Source: Callorhinus ursinus
Lineage: Eukaryota > Chordata > Mammalia > Carnivora > Otariidae
NCBI RefSeq assembly: GCF_003265705.1
Contig: NW_020312968.1
Span: forward strand, 2,828,573 to 2,892,572
Direction of reading: 5' to 3'
Length of the DNA stretch: 64,000 bases
Part shown: piece by piece, positions 47,180-61,494 of the stretch
Numbering within the stretch: position 1 is the stretch's first letter
Layout: each line of letters starts with the position of its first letter
The notes under the pieces: model-generated
Told to the model about the DNA's origin: nothing
What the model saw: only the letters and a program-made list of their open reading frames with translations
Databases searched by the model: none
Translations under genes and position numbers: made by a program

Positions 47180-47405
47180 TATAAAATGGAACTCCCACAT
47201 CTTTCCCTTTCTTCCTTACTTTGCTTTTCCTTTTCCTGCCATACCATTTATCCCTACCTGGCATGTTCTCTATTTATCTGTTCATACAAACTGTAAGCTA
47301 TATCAGGGCAGGGAGTTTGTTTTGTTCAGTGCTTTATCCCAGGTCCCAGAACAGCATCTAGCATGTTGTAGGGACTCAATAAATATTTGTTGGATGAATG
47401 AATCG
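47180..47405 (+). mobile_element. L2 3' end
   Basis: Sense L2: 'acaaactgtaagctatatca', 'gggcagggagtttgttttgt', 'cccagaacagcatctagcat', 'gggactcaataaatatttgt', 'tggatgaatgaatc'. Confidence 0.9.
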
Positions 47406-48078
47406 ATAAAATGATGGAGACTATGCTGTATAAGTGACTTCAGTGAAGATCAGCTGGTCTTTGTACTTTTCACTCTAATTTGGCACCCAGATTTCTTATA
47501 TTGCTTCCTCTTGATGTTACAAAGCCAAAACTTATGCTTCAACATAACAAATTAAATTCCCTAATAAGAGAGGCAGACTCTCAGGTCTGTAAGAAGCCAC
47601 CAAAATAAAGGTTTGTCTCCACCTTAATATGGTATACATTATGGACCATAATTATGGTACATCTTATGGACAGTATGCTAATGAAGGGCATGGCAAAGGA
47701 TGCATGCAGAGTTTAATTGCAAGTTACCACTGCACTTGAGTCCAACCTTTCTGCACTGAGCCATTCATCATGAGTGACAGCCGGGAGAAGGAGGAGAAGC
47801 AGCGGATTCTTCCACAAGACCCCTCTCCCGCCTGCTTGCCTCACCCTGTCATTCCATTTACAGTCCTCTCTGTTGGCTGCAATCATTCCCAGAGGATGTA
47901 TTTATCACCATGGAAAAAACCCGAATGACGTCAGCTGTAGCACTTACAACTCTGTGCTCTGATCCAATAAATAATGTGTGCTCAGTGTATGGACGTGTTG
48001 AAGCAGCCCCTAATGTTATCAAGAACCAAGCAGGGTTAGCAAGTACCGGTCTTACCTGTGAGCTGGGTAGACAAGCAG
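47406..48078. other. No gene recognised
   Basis: A 52-codon frame starts at an ATG at 47771 with a Lys/Glu-rich opening (MSDSREKEEKQR) and ends near 47925. There is no family match, so I leave it uncalled. Confidence 0.4.
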
Positions 48079-48166
48079 AAGCTCAGGCCTCACCCAGACC
48101 TGCGTTTTAACAAGATCACCAGCAATTTGTATAAATAGTGAAGTTTGAAAAACATTGGTCTATAGA
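48079..48166 (+). mobile_element. MER5-type hAT fragment
   Basis: 'cacccagacctgcgttttaa', 'caagatcaccagcaatttgt' and 'agtttgaaaaacattgg' follow the right half of a MER5 element. Confidence 0.65.
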
Positions 48167-48200
48167 AGATCTGACGAATGTCTAAAGCCACCAAATCTTT

Positions 48201-48786
48201 TTTTAATTTATTTTTTTTGATGTAGTGTTCCATGATTCATTGTTTGCATATAACACCCAGTGCTCCACGCAGAACGTGCCCTCTTTAATACCCATCACCA
48301 GGCTAACCCATCCCCCCACCCCCTCCCCTCTAGAACCCTCAGTTTGTTTCTCAGAGTCCACAGTCTCTCATGGTTTGTCTCCCACTCTGATTTCCCCCCT
48401 TCATTCTTCCCCTCCTGCTATCTTTTCCTTCTTCTTTTTTTTTCTTAACATATATTGCATTATTTGTTTCAGAGGTACAGATCTGTAATTCAACAGTCTT
48501 GCACAATTCACAGTGCTCACCATAGCACATACCCTCCCCAATGTCTATCACCCAGCCACCCCATCCCTCCCACCCCCACCACTCCGGCAACCCTCAGTTT
48601 GTTTCTTGAGATTAAGAATTCCTCATATCAGTGAGATCATATGATACATGTCTTTCTCTGATTGACTTATTTCGCTTAGCATAACACCCTCTAGTTCCAT
48701 CCACGTCTTTGCAAATGGTAAGATTTCATTTTTTGATGGCTGCATAATATTCCATTGTATATATATACCACATCTTCTTTATCCAT
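48201..48786 (-). mobile_element. L1 3' end insertion, long 3'UTR form, early tail
   Basis: Antisense. Target duplication aaagccaccaaatcttt / aaagccaccaactcttt (48184 and 48787), one difference. It carries both G-rich 3'UTR blocks and the end of ORF2. The last about 40 bases of the L1 3' end, present in the copies at 41400 and 61520 ('tattgttatgttaatcacca'), are absent; the tail follows directly on 'gatgtagtgttccatgattc', so the RNA ended early or was primed internally. Confidence 0.96.
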
Positions 48787-48803
48787 AAAGCCACCAACTC
48801 TTT

Positions 48804-51029
<2,226 letters not shown>

Positions 51030-51059
51030 ACGGCTTGTTGTGCACATCATATTTGTGTT

Positions 51060-51065
51060 AATAAA
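51060..51065 (+). terminator. Poly-A signal of RPL32 retrocopy
   Basis: AATAAA about 15 bases before the genomic A tail that begins near 51080, as in the parent mRNA. Confidence 0.85.
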
Positions 51066-51101
51066 ACCATAAAACCTACAAAAAAAAAAAATTAATGGCC
51101 A

Positions 51102-52091
51102 TAAAAGGGACTATAAAAGAGCTGAAAAGGATGTAAGTTTTGTAACAATACACAAGGAGCACCTAGAGGACAATTTATTTGCATTTTGGAGCTGGAAAGT
51201 TACAAAGATGGTCAATTCTGTTTAACAATTTTTAAAATGAAAAATGCTTGTTTGCAAAAACCAACTTGAACTCAGTTAAACTGTGTTTTGAAATGAAAGG
51301 TTTCTAGTCTGAATTTCTTGTTCAACTGACAATGAAATGCAATCAGATAACTGCAAAATCTATTTTGTAATGCCTGAATACAATTTCATTGGAATAATAT
51401 TACTTTTTGTTCCAATTTTGTGGTTATTTGTAAAATCAAATATTGACTCTTTCTAAGGGAAAATACCTCTTTGATCTTAAAATGAAAGTAATGCAATCAC
51501 AATCTTTTCTAATTCATTTCATAATATCTTAGCACAAGGTCACTTATTAATCCATCTGGAGATATTTTTACTCTGCTACATTTTTAAAGAAAAAAGACTT
51601 GTCCATTATATTTAATAGGACAATTGGTACTCTGTGCTGGTAAAATTAATGGTATTTCACAGAATAAAATTCCTTGTATAGCTGTATATGAGGATTATAC
51701 TTTATATTTATATATACTGTATTTACATCACACGTTTGCTAAGAATTCCTACACTTTGGGAAAAGGACAAATGTTTGTTGAATGACTAACCATCATACAT
51801 TGCTCCCAGAAAAATGAGTGCCATAAGATGAACTGCATAGTACTCATCCACACTGGCCAATGGTGAACATGAGAAAAGAGAGGTCAGATGTTTGCCAACA
51901 TCCTACATTTAAACCACGCAATATCTTTTGGCTACTAGAGGAACATGAAGTAGAGAGAACTAGGGGACAAACTAGAACCGTGTTGCAGCTCACCTTTGCC
52001 TGGAAGAACGAGATGCCACTTCTTACCTCAGTCTGCACAGATCTGATTACTTCGAGAGAGTGGCTGTCAAGTCTCTTACAAATTGCCTTTA
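51102..52091. other. No gene or repeat recognised
   Basis: AT-rich, with two opposed short open frames at 51844-52138 that overlap each other and the next SINE. Confidence 0.45.
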
Positions 52092-52210
52092 GGGGCACCC
52101 GGTTGGCTCAGTTGGTGGAGCACGTACGTAACTCTTGATCTCAGGGTTGTGAATTGGAGCCCATGTTGGATGTGGAGATTACTTAAAAAAAAAAAAAACA
52201 AAAAAAAAAC
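52092..52210 (+). mobile_element. Short Can-SINE (head only)
   Basis: Head 'ggggcacccggttggctcag', 'ctcttgatctcagggttgtg', 'ggatgtggagattacttaaa', then an A/CA tail. Same short type as 17026. Confidence 0.88.
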
Positions 52211-52484
52211 AACTAAAACCATGTTGTGTAGTCTGGGAGACACAAAGTGCTGCGTTGGTCTGAGAAGGAGAAATGACTGTCCAGCTGAGTTATGGCTTGA
52301 ATTGGCCCTCAGAAACCTGTCAGGATTCCCAGAAGTGAAGATAAAAAAGATGAAGGAACCTCCTATTATTGAGAGGACAAGGGGGAACAGCCTAATGTAT
52401 GCTTAGGATATAAGGAGAAATGTATGTTTAGGAAATGAGTGTTTATTTAAAAAAATAGTTTAAAATTCAACCAAGTATGTATTC

Positions 52485-52722
52485 TGGGGGCAGTGCTCCC
52501 TCAAAGTCTGGTTTGTGGATTGGCAGTGGTCCTCGAACTGTTACCAGTCCCAAAAGGTAAGTACAAAAAGTGACAGTGTCAGTCTAGAAATGTTTATGAC
52601 AGAGTGACACAATTGTGACATTTTTATTGTATTTAACAAAAATATCAGTCCATAGTGGATAAGGGTAGGGGGAGCCTGGTTTTTCACTACAGATGCTTTG
52701 AGAAGCATAGCTCTACAGTCTT
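52485..52722 (+). mobile_element. hAT-type DNA transposon remnant with terminal inverted repeats
   Basis: Left end 'cagtgctccctcaaagtctg', right end 'atgctttgagaagcatagct': the inverted ends (tctcaaa / tttgaga) fit a hAT-Charlie MITE. Internal 'ttaccagtcccaaaaggtaa' and 'aaaaatatcagtccatagtg' agree with one of the MER-type families. Confidence 0.6.
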
Positions 52723-53595
52723 TAATCCTAGAAAAGAAAAAAAATATCTATCATCTGAGGACTAAGTTGTAAAATGGTTTATTGATGAGTACTCAGAGAG
52801 GAAAATTTCCCCCAAAGAGCTCACGCTCACCCAGACCTTACAGAAGGCACAGTATTAACATATTAAAGGAAAGAATGTATCAGTCTGGAAAGGGTTAACA
52901 GTATATCCGCTAAAGAAAAGGAGCCCATCTAACTTCAATCCGAGAGGGAATCTCAGCCCTTGGTACCTCAGTCAGTCATTTTGTCAAGGATGGATCTTTG
53001 GAGGAGATCTGTAACAATGCACAACATCTAACTCCCCCCAGATCTGAGTCCAGAAGCACCAAACGAGCTTCGGGCTCTAATTTGGTTTCCCGTGTAGATC
53101 ACCCACATGGAGCCCACTCTGGTCAGGCAACATGAGTTACTTTGTCTATATCACAGTTATATTTCCCATGGTTTGGTTTTATACGTCAGGCTTTGGAGCT
53201 CAAATAAAGTGAATTCCCCCTGACAAAACACTAAGTTTCTGAGTCTGAGTCTTGGTAAATTCACCTAAGGAGAGTGCTAGCTGTAAGGTCTCATGCAGTA
53301 TGGCTGACGCATCTTGCCTTGAGGTGGTCTCCTGTGCTGAGCCTACCCATCTGAAATTCCTATAGGAGGATAGGATCTCCATCATGGAGGGTCTTAGATC
53401 CTAAGTCAGCTTGTTAAATAAATGCATTCAGATCTGTGGAAAACCAAAGAATAAAATATGTGCTAGAATGATCCATGGCTAGCCCTATGGACTGTAATAA
53501 CTCAGGTTTCTGAACCTCTTATCTCTTGCTCTGAGGATTCAATCAGATTCTCTATGTGAGAATACAAACTCCTAGCATGTATTAAGATAAAACAT
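52723..53595. other. No gene or repeat recognised
   Basis: Unassigned. Confidence 0.45.
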
Positions 53596-53767
53596 CTTTA
53601 ATCACAGCTAGTAATTATTAAGAGCTTATTATGTGCACAGCTCTGGTGCCAATCATCTTATTTAATGCTCCCAACAATGTTTTGAAATGAGAACTATTAT
53701 TTCCATTATACAGAGGAGCGCACTGAAGAACGGAGAGATTAAATAACTTGCCCAAGGTCACAAAGTT
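53596..53767 (-). mobile_element. MIR
   Basis: Antisense MIR: 'gagcttattatgtgcacagc', 'catcttatttaatgctccca', 'ttatttccattatacagagg', 'ataacttgcccaaggtcaca'. The next SINE inserted at its edge. Confidence 0.9.
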
Positions 53768-53778
53768 AGTGAGTATTG

Positions 53779-53968
53779 GGGGCGCCTGGGTGGCTCAGTC
53801 GGTTAAGCGGCTGCCTTTGGCTCAGGTCATGATCCCAGAATCCTGGGATCGAGCCCCATATTGGACTTTCGGCTCAGCAGGCAGTCTGAGTCTGCCTCTC
53901 CCCCAGCTTAGGCGCTCTCTCAATCTCTTTCTCTCAAATAAATAAATAAATATAAGCTTTAAAAAGAA
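53779..53968 (+). mobile_element. Can-SINE, full length
   Basis: Head 'ggcgcctgggtggctcagtc', body 'gcctctcccccagcttaggc', tail 'caaataaataaataaatata'. Target duplication agtgagtattg / agtaagtattg (53768 and 53969). Confidence 0.95.
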
Positions 53969-53979
53969 AGTAAGTATTG

Positions 53980-54368
53980 AAGACAAGATTCAAACCTAGG
54001 CTCTCTGACATAGTCTTACTCTTGGCCACTGTTCTGTTCTGCTCTCCTTTTTGGTTTTCAATACTAGGCTTTCCTATTGAATCAGAAAAACTGAGGGTCA
54101 TAAAAGTCTTTGTCTCAAGGAACCAAACCCAGAAAATAGTGAAAATGGAAACTCTGCCTTTTGTCTCAGAGTAAATCGGTTCTGCTCACTGGACTTGGAA
54201 GAATTCACTTTGTGAAAAAGCCCCAAGTCTAGGGCTTCATCTGAACAATTATATCCACACCAATGAGATTTTTAAAATGTTATACTCCCAGTTTCCTAAA
54301 CTTTTAATTTTTCTTCAAATTATTAAAGAAATACATTCTTAAGCTAAAGTACATTTTGAAACAGTGTG
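53980..54368. other. No gene or repeat recognised
   Basis: Right continuation of the MIR target plus unassigned sequence. Confidence 0.4.
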
Positions 54369-54378
54369 AATGGGTATA

Positions 54379-54572
54379 TTTTTTTAAAGATTTTATTTAT
54401 TTATTTGAGAGAGAGAGAATAAGAGATAGAGAGCATGAGAGGGAAGAGGGTCAGAGGGAGAAGCAGACTCCCCGCTGAGCAGGGAGCCTGATGCGGGACT
54501 CGATCCTGGGACTCCAGGATCATGACCTGAGCCGAAGGCAGTCGCTTAACCAACTGAGCCACCCAGGCGCCC
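54379..54572 (-). mobile_element. Can-SINE, full length
   Basis: Antisense copy of the 'gagggaagagggtcagaggg' body type, same as 46064. Short target repeat gaatgggtat / gaaagggtat. Confidence 0.96.
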
Positions 54573-54643
54573 TGAAAGGGTATTAAGTGAAAAATAGGAA
54601 TATCCATTTCTCTCATGTTCCCCACAATCCTATCCCATTTCTT

Positions 54644-54821
54644 TTTTTTTTTAAAGATTTTATTTATTTATTCATGAGAGAGAGAGAGAGAGAGAGAGAG
54701 GCAGAGGGAGAAGCAGGCTCCCAAGGAGCAGGGAGCCCGATCAGGGACTCGATCCCAAGACCCTGGGATCATGACCTGAGCCGAAGGCAGACGCTTAACC
54801 ATCTGAGCCCCCCAGGCGCCT
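54644..54821 (-). mobile_element. Can-SINE, 18-bp perfect target duplication
   Basis: Antisense copy with an expanded (GA)n run (54676-54701) in place of most of the body. aatcctatcccatttctt is identical at 54626-54643 and 54822-54839. Same orientation as the SINE 70 bases to its left. Confidence 0.98.
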
Positions 54822-55078
54822 AATCCTATCCCATTTCTTAGTGTTAACCACTGTTACCAATTGCTTATAGGTACTTCTATAAATGTGTCTAGACATTTAC
54901 AATTAATATTTTTTATTAATACTACCACACTATATATGAGATCCTGCCTCTGTTTTTTTTTTTAACAACACATCTCCCACAAAATTTCTACAAATATATA
55001 TAAATCTATCAAATGCTGCATTGCTTGGTAGGCATGGGCAAAACAGGGGCAGATAAAGAAAAGGAAAGGGAAGGAAAA

Positions 55079-55300
55079 GGGGCGCCTGGGTGGCTCAGTC
55101 GGTGGCATGTACGACTCTTGATCAGGTCATGATCTCAGGGTCGTGAACTCAGCGTCCTGAGACTGAGTCCCACATCAGGCTCTGCTCTCAGCAGGGAGTC
55201 TGCTTGAGGATTCTCTCTCTCCCTCTTCCTCTGCCCCTCCCCTCCCCCCACCACACACACACTCTCTCTCTCTAAAATAAATAAATAAATCTTAAGGAAA
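55079..55300 (+). mobile_element. Can-SINE in GGAAA-rich target
   Basis: Head 'ggggcgcctgggtggctcag', body 'agtctgcttgaggattctct', (CA)n, tail 'taaataaataaatcttaagg'. The flanks are GGAAA-type repeats on both sides (55053-55078, 55301-55320), consistent with a purine-rich target duplication. Confidence 0.94.
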
Positions 55301-55540
55301 AAAAGGAAAGGAAAGAAAGGAACCAACTTTAATAAATTTGTACAAAGTGTGTTGCAAGATACTTTCAGAATTAAAAGAAAAACTAGAAAGAAGCTATTCT
55401 GATTTAGTATACAAAGAGGTTTGAGTTTCATGGTTTAAATTTATTTTAAATTGGAATTCTGTGTTGGGGGAGCACTGTAATATTTTCAGTGTTTAGGGCT
55501 TTAAAGTCCTCAAACTATCTCTGAATCTAACTCATTCTTT

Positions 55541-55720
55541 TTAATGGCCCCCTCCATTTCACAAGGTACCATATGTATTTAACCAGTCCCTATTAAGGGA
55601 CATGTACAAAATTTATCATTTATGATTACGAACAACATTGCAATGAACATCTATATATGTATCTGTTCACCCTTGTTTACCTGTATGCATACAACTGTAT
55701 GGATGACTATAAATTTCTGC
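55541..55720 (-). mobile_element. Old L1 fragment
   Basis: Antisense text: 'gtatttaaccagtccctatt', 'aacaacattgcaatgaacat', 'ctgcaagtccaat'. Similar wording at 54845-54990 may be the same element left of the SINE. Confidence 0.6.
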
Positions 55721-55760
55721 AAGTCCAATCCCCCCATTTTATTCTGAGATTTCCTTGACA

Positions 55761-58200
55761 ATTTAAACATTTTCTGGAAGAAAGAAGAGAAAACAGAATT
55801 TTGAATGAGAAGATCACAATATGAATTAAGGTTTTGGATAGAGGAGACAGTCCCTTTCATTGCTTTAAAATTGAACTTCAGGAAATCTTGGCACAACACA
55901 AATTTTCTTGTACTTGGTAGAAAAAGTTAAGAGAGTCTTTCACACAGGTGTAGTTGGTGGAGTTTAGAATCTTCCAGGAAAACGTCACCATTCATTCACC
56001 AAATGATTCACTGTTTTCATCAGTAAATACTATCATTACACACTTTTCAAGTGGCATGTTTTTCATTTTCACTGTACACAGTAGCCCATAGGTACTAAGA
56101 AACAAGGAGAAAAGGCAGGACTCCTCATTAGCATTTTTGTTTGTTTGTTTTTATTACAACAGTCCTGTTGAGATTCATTGGCTTTTTCACTAGGATGTGG
56201 TAGGGGCCATTAATTTGGAGCCCTGAGTTGTAAGACAACCTCAAAAATGAGATTCCCTTTTCCTTATTAAGAGATTCTTGTAAAAGTTCATTGAACAGGA
56301 CCTATTCTAAGACTACTGTTTGTGCTGCCTTCCGCTGAATTCTACTTTAGCACAAATACTCATGATAATGCAAGATCCTATTATGTTTTACAAGCCAGCA
56401 TCAATCTTTTCCTTGGAGAACATGACACTGTATTAGGCAATTCGGACATACACAGCAGAGGGCAGAATTGGGCTTGGAGTAATTAATTTCTAATTAGTCA
56501 TCTAAGGGTGTGTGAGCATGAATGCACATGGGCAAATATACTTGTCTTCAAACATTCACCCCGAGCCTCCTTTGTAGATGACACTAGCCCAGCTGTGTGG
56601 AAGAGAAAAACTAAACTGTTAGAATTGCAAAACTCTTAGAATTTCCATAGGTTACCATTTTTCTTACTGTCAAAAGACTTTTTTTCCAGACAGTGAATCC
56701 ATTTTATATTCATTCCCATTTTGAAACTGGATCACCATGTTGGAACTCCATGTTTCCTGGAGTATTTGCTGTTTTCACAGGGCAAAGAAACCCTAGATCC
56801 CCGACTGCCTTGTGAGGAGCGTCTCCCTAAGATTATTCAGTCCTTAGCACATGTAGCTTACCTGATTAGTCGCCATTAAAGCTAATGTAAGACAAATACT
56901 CATCCTGTGAGGAGAATGCCTGTAACTTTAATAATGCCCCAGGGAACATGGATGACCTCACACCTCCAACCCAGACATTGTTTAACCCTACCCCACAACT
57001 TGTGAATTTCAATTATTTGTTCAGAAGGGCCATTCATAATTGCCTGGTGTAAGCCTGCCTTTAGGATGCAAAGCAGAAGACAATGAAAATGCTACCCTGC
57101 GAATTAGGGCAGCAGCACTTAAACATATAAATTAACTAGGCTGCTTTTCACATCTCTCCCTTTCTATTCTGAGAGGTTTCAGTCTGGTGACATCAAAGAC
57201 AGGATTATGGGAGAAGATAAAAACTTGATCTAATGTCCATGTTTGAAGTCATGAAAGTCCTCCTCTCTCCATGGCAAAATAACCCTCTTCATAACACACA
57301 CGCACAAAAACCAGGGTCCAGGTGCAAAGGGGTTGGGGGCAGGGTGAGGACGGGGAGGCCTGCACGAAGAGCTTCCCGAGGTTGTAGTAATAACTGGGTG
57401 TTAAAGCCCTGCATTGCCAAATGTGCTAATAGATTGTTTGTAGGCTTGGGCGGGCTTTGTTCTGCAAATTAATATGTTAAGTCTCTTTTAAGCCCTTGTG
57501 ATGTTGGGATGGTTCTTTAATGAGATTTTAACTAGGTTTCCCTTACTACCAGCAAAGACCAGAACAAAAATTTTTCTTAGGTGGAAGGGAGAGTGATCTT
57601 AAACTTCATCATCATTAACAGATCTTTCCTTTAATGTCATTTGTCAATCAAATTTCTTGCCCCATAACAAACTGTGGTCTTTGTGTCCACCGCACTGCTG
57701 GGATATGAAGCATATGTATTCACATTAACTGATAGGCTTAAAAAAATGTTCTGACAAATAGTTTCTTTGGGGGTGAAAGCTTGCAGGAGGAAAGTATACT
57801 ATAATTTGAAGACTTTCTCTTACTTGGGAATTCACGGAAATCATTTGAGATGAATAGAAACCTTGTCCCTTTAAAAATACACGCAGCCGTAATGCCTGGC
57901 ATTGCAGCCTGAAAGATTTATTTTCAAAACTCTGCAAGCTACAACCCCATGACTTTTAAAGTCTTTACTCCTTTAAGCACTAAATCAGCATTCAAGTGGC
58001 TGGTTAATCTCCCAAGGGCCAAAATGAAGCGCTCTGGCCTAGTTTATGACAGACTGACTGTTAGAAAACTCTTTCTTAGCACCAAACCTAGTAAGCTTTT
58101 GGAAAAATTGCTGGATAGGCTTCTCTCCTCACTTTCTTCTTTGTTCATAATTTGTAGACTCAGGTACACTTGAACCAAAAAAAAGAAAAAAATAAAGGAT
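55761..58200. other. 2.4 kb, no repeat or gene; possible conserved non-coding DNA
   Basis: Free of recognisable repeats, with homeodomain-like TAATTA/ATTAAT motifs (for example 56475-56500) and a balanced base composition. Proof of conservation needs alignment. Confidence 0.4.
56452..56463 (+). promoter_or_regulatory. Possible CTCF-like motif
   Basis: ACAGCAGAGGGC matches the CTCF core CCASYAGRKGGC at 11 of 12 positions, followed by AG. Weak on its own. Confidence 0.2.
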
Positions 58201-60496
58201 TTTTTTGTGGGGAGGGAAGTGGCAGGTATTATGAGTTCGTCTTACAAACTTAGTAGTTTAGGTTCAATAACCATGCAAACTCTTATTTCCTCTCTGTATT
58301 CCCAGCCTCCTTGGGTGGGAGTCTCAGAATATTTATTACTCCTCTCCATGTACTATGACTGGCACATCTCCAAAGGGAAAAGGCAGTCCATTCTGGACAA
58401 TGGCTCTGCCTAAAATTGGAAGAAGTCTTTAATCTCCTTGGATTCTTCCAAGTTTAACAGAAAAATTAAACCTCCTAGTCGACCCAAAGGATGGGTCTTT
58501 GCTATGTGATAGTTGGTGTGGGTCTCACTGTTTTCTAGAAAAGACAGCCTTAAAGAAGGAAACCAAAGGAGCCCAACAGCTTAGAAGTCTGAGCAGCTGA
58601 TGACTTTCACCAGCCTCAGTTTTGCCTCCTTACATACTCCTCATTTTATGATTTTATATTTACCTTATACGTTATTTGGTGAAATGTGATAAAGGTCAAT
58701 CATTTATTCTCTTGAAGAAAATGTGTCAGACTCCTAATTTCTACTTCCAAAGGCACTTGAGAAAGTCATCACATACAAAGCTTGAAAACTCATGCAGACA
58801 AGTTAAAAAATGGTCTACAATTAGTTTTTAGAGTATAAGTCACATACTAGAAACTGGTAGAACAGACTCTTCTCTAAGAAATAGTAAAAAAAAACTTGCC
58901 TTTTGCTCAGTGCTAATATTCACAGATTTCTTTCTTACATCTTCAAAATCCTTTTGTTTTGGACTGATCTTTCAAGGTACAGCCAGACCTATGTAATTTC
59001 TATCTATTTTCCTCAACACCCTCCATGGCTGGTATACCATGAATCACCATGCCTTGAGTGTTGACTATCTCATGGCCCCAGGTAAATGCTCAGCCTCTGT
59101 AGACAATTCTGTTGGGAACCCACGGTTGTGATGTGTGTCTGTATGCCCTATTGTCAAATCACAACCATGGGTCATGCATTCTTTCCCAGATGACCTATAT
59201 ACCAGCATACACAGCCCCACAGTATTTCTTCTAGTTCTGGTGCTTGATCTTTACTAATCAGTAAGAATGAGAGAAGATGCATGATGAGTTTTCTATACTT
59301 CTTGAATCATCGGAATAGGTCTGAGATGTAAGAACTTGAACCAGAGTGACTGAGAGGAGAGCTTCTGGACTTCCTAATTATCATAGAGTTAGATCTTCCA
59401 TTAGGACACCTTCTTCTAGTCGGCTTTCTGGCATTATTGCTACTGTGTAAATTCCTGCGGCATTAAAGTCAAAGGTTTTCATTTCCTGATGGGGTTCTAG
59501 AGATCTTGGTGGGTGATTTCCAGGACACTGAAGGAGGGAGCAACTCTAATTCTCAAGAGGTACTTGAAGGTCCTTGTAGCATGGTAGTTCAGGGTGGCCC
59601 TGCTGAATATTTTATGGTGGTGATGGGGTTGCTTGTGATGTTCTTGAGTCAGCTCAGTTCTTGGAACAGGTCTCAGTGAAAGTGACTGTTTGATTGTTTA
59701 ACATGTTCTCCATACCCTGAATTGCTGATTATGCAACTTTCATGCTCTCATTTTTCCCAGTTCTCAACCTATCAGAAGCTGAAAGACCACGTAAAGTACA
59801 TTCCATGCCAGATGTGTGGAAAGGAGTAGGACTGGTAGTCAGAGCTCCTGGAACTTCAGCCGAGAAACAGCAGTTATCACTAATAACATTTGCCTAGCTC
59901 GCTGATTCTGTGTGTTTCCTGTCCACATCATCAGCCATTGAGGGAAAGGCATTGAAATATCCAGTTACAATTGCAGAATTATCTGTTTCTCCTCTTGATT
60001 ATATCATTTTTGCTTTATATATTTTGGGGTTCTATGCATTTGTTTTGAATAGCAAACATTGTTTTCTTAAGGTTATATTACCAATGTTATTGGAAAAAGC
60101 AGACTCAAGTGTAGGAACCTTGGCAAAGGCACTAATATCAATTAGAAATTGATGATAATTGTTATCAAAAAAGAACATTTGTGTGACTGCCACTGTTTCC
60201 ATCAATAAAAGGGGCTACCTTTTATATAACGTCTAAAGATACGAACTATGAATCCATTTACTTCATTATCCTCTTAATGAAAAGGGATAAAATTGAATCT
60301 ACACCTCACACTGTATTATCTTTATGTGTAAGAAAGGAGGGAAAATATGAATGCATATATGTAGTTCCTTAAGTTTGCAAAATGAAATTCCAGAAAGATA
60401 AATCAGAAACGAATAAAAATAGTTACCTATGGGAATAGAAGGGAGAGGAATGGGAAGTGAGATTTCTCTTAATTATATCTTTTCATAGACTCTTTT
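58201..60496. other. 2.3 kb, no gene or repeat recognised
   Basis: Right half of a SINE-free interval. A splice-acceptor-like tract precedes an open stretch at 59765-59898 (see findings), too weak to call as an exon. Confidence 0.4.
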
Positions 60497-60712
60497 TTTT
60501 AGAGAGAGAGAGCACACAAGTGAATGCATGTGCAAGTTGAGGGGAGGGGCAGAAGGAGAGGGAGAGAATCTTAAGCAGACTGGGTGTGGAGCCCCATGGT
60601 GGGGCTCAAGGTGGCGCTCAATCTCACGACACTGAGATCATGACCCTGAGATCATGACTTAAGCCAAAATCAAGAGTCAGCCACTTATCGGACTGAGCAA
60701 CCCAAGCAACCC
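60497..60712 (-). mobile_element. Can-SINE with internal duplication, old
   Basis: Antisense copy in which 'ctgagatcatgac' occurs twice in a row (60632-60660). Worn target duplication ttcatagactctttt / ttcatatactttttt flanks it. Confidence 0.92.
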
Positions 60713-60724
60713 TTCATATACTTT

Positions 60725-61494
60725 TTTTTTTTTTTGCTGCTTTATTGAAGGCGATTAGCATGTGAAAGCTGTACATATTTAATATATAAAACTTGATGAA
60801 TTTGGGGTAAGTATATCTATGGAACCACCACCATCAAGGCTATAAATATATCCAAAACCTCCCAAAGTTTCTTCCCACCCCCTTCATGATGATGATGATG
60901 TGTGTAATAAGATTACTTAACATAAAAGATCTACCATCTTAGCAAATTTTGAATATGCAATACAGTATTGTAGTTATGGGTACTAGACTATCTAGTAGAG
61001 ATCTTACTTACTTATCTTTCTTTTTTTTAAAAGATTTTATTTATTTATTTGACAGAGAGAGACACAGCGAGAGAGGGAACACAAGCAGGGGGAGGGGGAG
61101 AGGGAGAAGCAGGCTTCCCACGGAGCAGGGAGCCCGATGTGGGGCTCGATCCCAGGACCTGGAGTCATGACCTGAGTCGAAGGCAGACGCTTAATGACTG
61201 AGCCACCCAGGTGCCCCTTACTTATCTTGAATAACTGAAACTTCGTACTCTTTGACCACCATCTCCCCATTTTCTACTCTCCCTAAACCCTTGATAATCA
61301 TTCTACTCTCTGCTTCTATGAATTGGACTATTTTAGATTCTACCTATAAATGAGATTATTCGCTATTTGTCTTTCTAAGTTTGGTTTATTTTATTCAGAG
61401 TCCTCCAGATCCATCCATGTTGTTGCAAATGGCAGGATTTCTTTCTTTTGTTAAGTGCAGAATAATATTCCAATTTATGTATATACTGCATTTT
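60725..61494 (-). mobile_element. Old L1 3'UTR, split by Can-SINE
   Basis: Antisense L1M: 'gctgctttattgaaggcgat', 'atggaaccaccaccatcaag', then after the SINE 'ctctgcttctatgaattgga', 'gtcctccagatccatccatg', 'aatggcaggatttctttctt'. The young L1 at 61495 inserted at or next to its right end. Confidence 0.85.
61019..61216 (-). mobile_element. Can-SINE, young, nested in old L1
   Basis: Antisense copy of the 'aacacaagcaggggg' body type. Target duplication cttacttatctt at 61007-61018 and 61217-61228, inside old L1 sequence. Confidence 0.97.

Noticed and set aside
47771..47926. Short frame beginning MSDSREKEEKQR
   Set aside because: Charged start looks protein-like, but it is 52 codons with no family match and no splice or promoter context.
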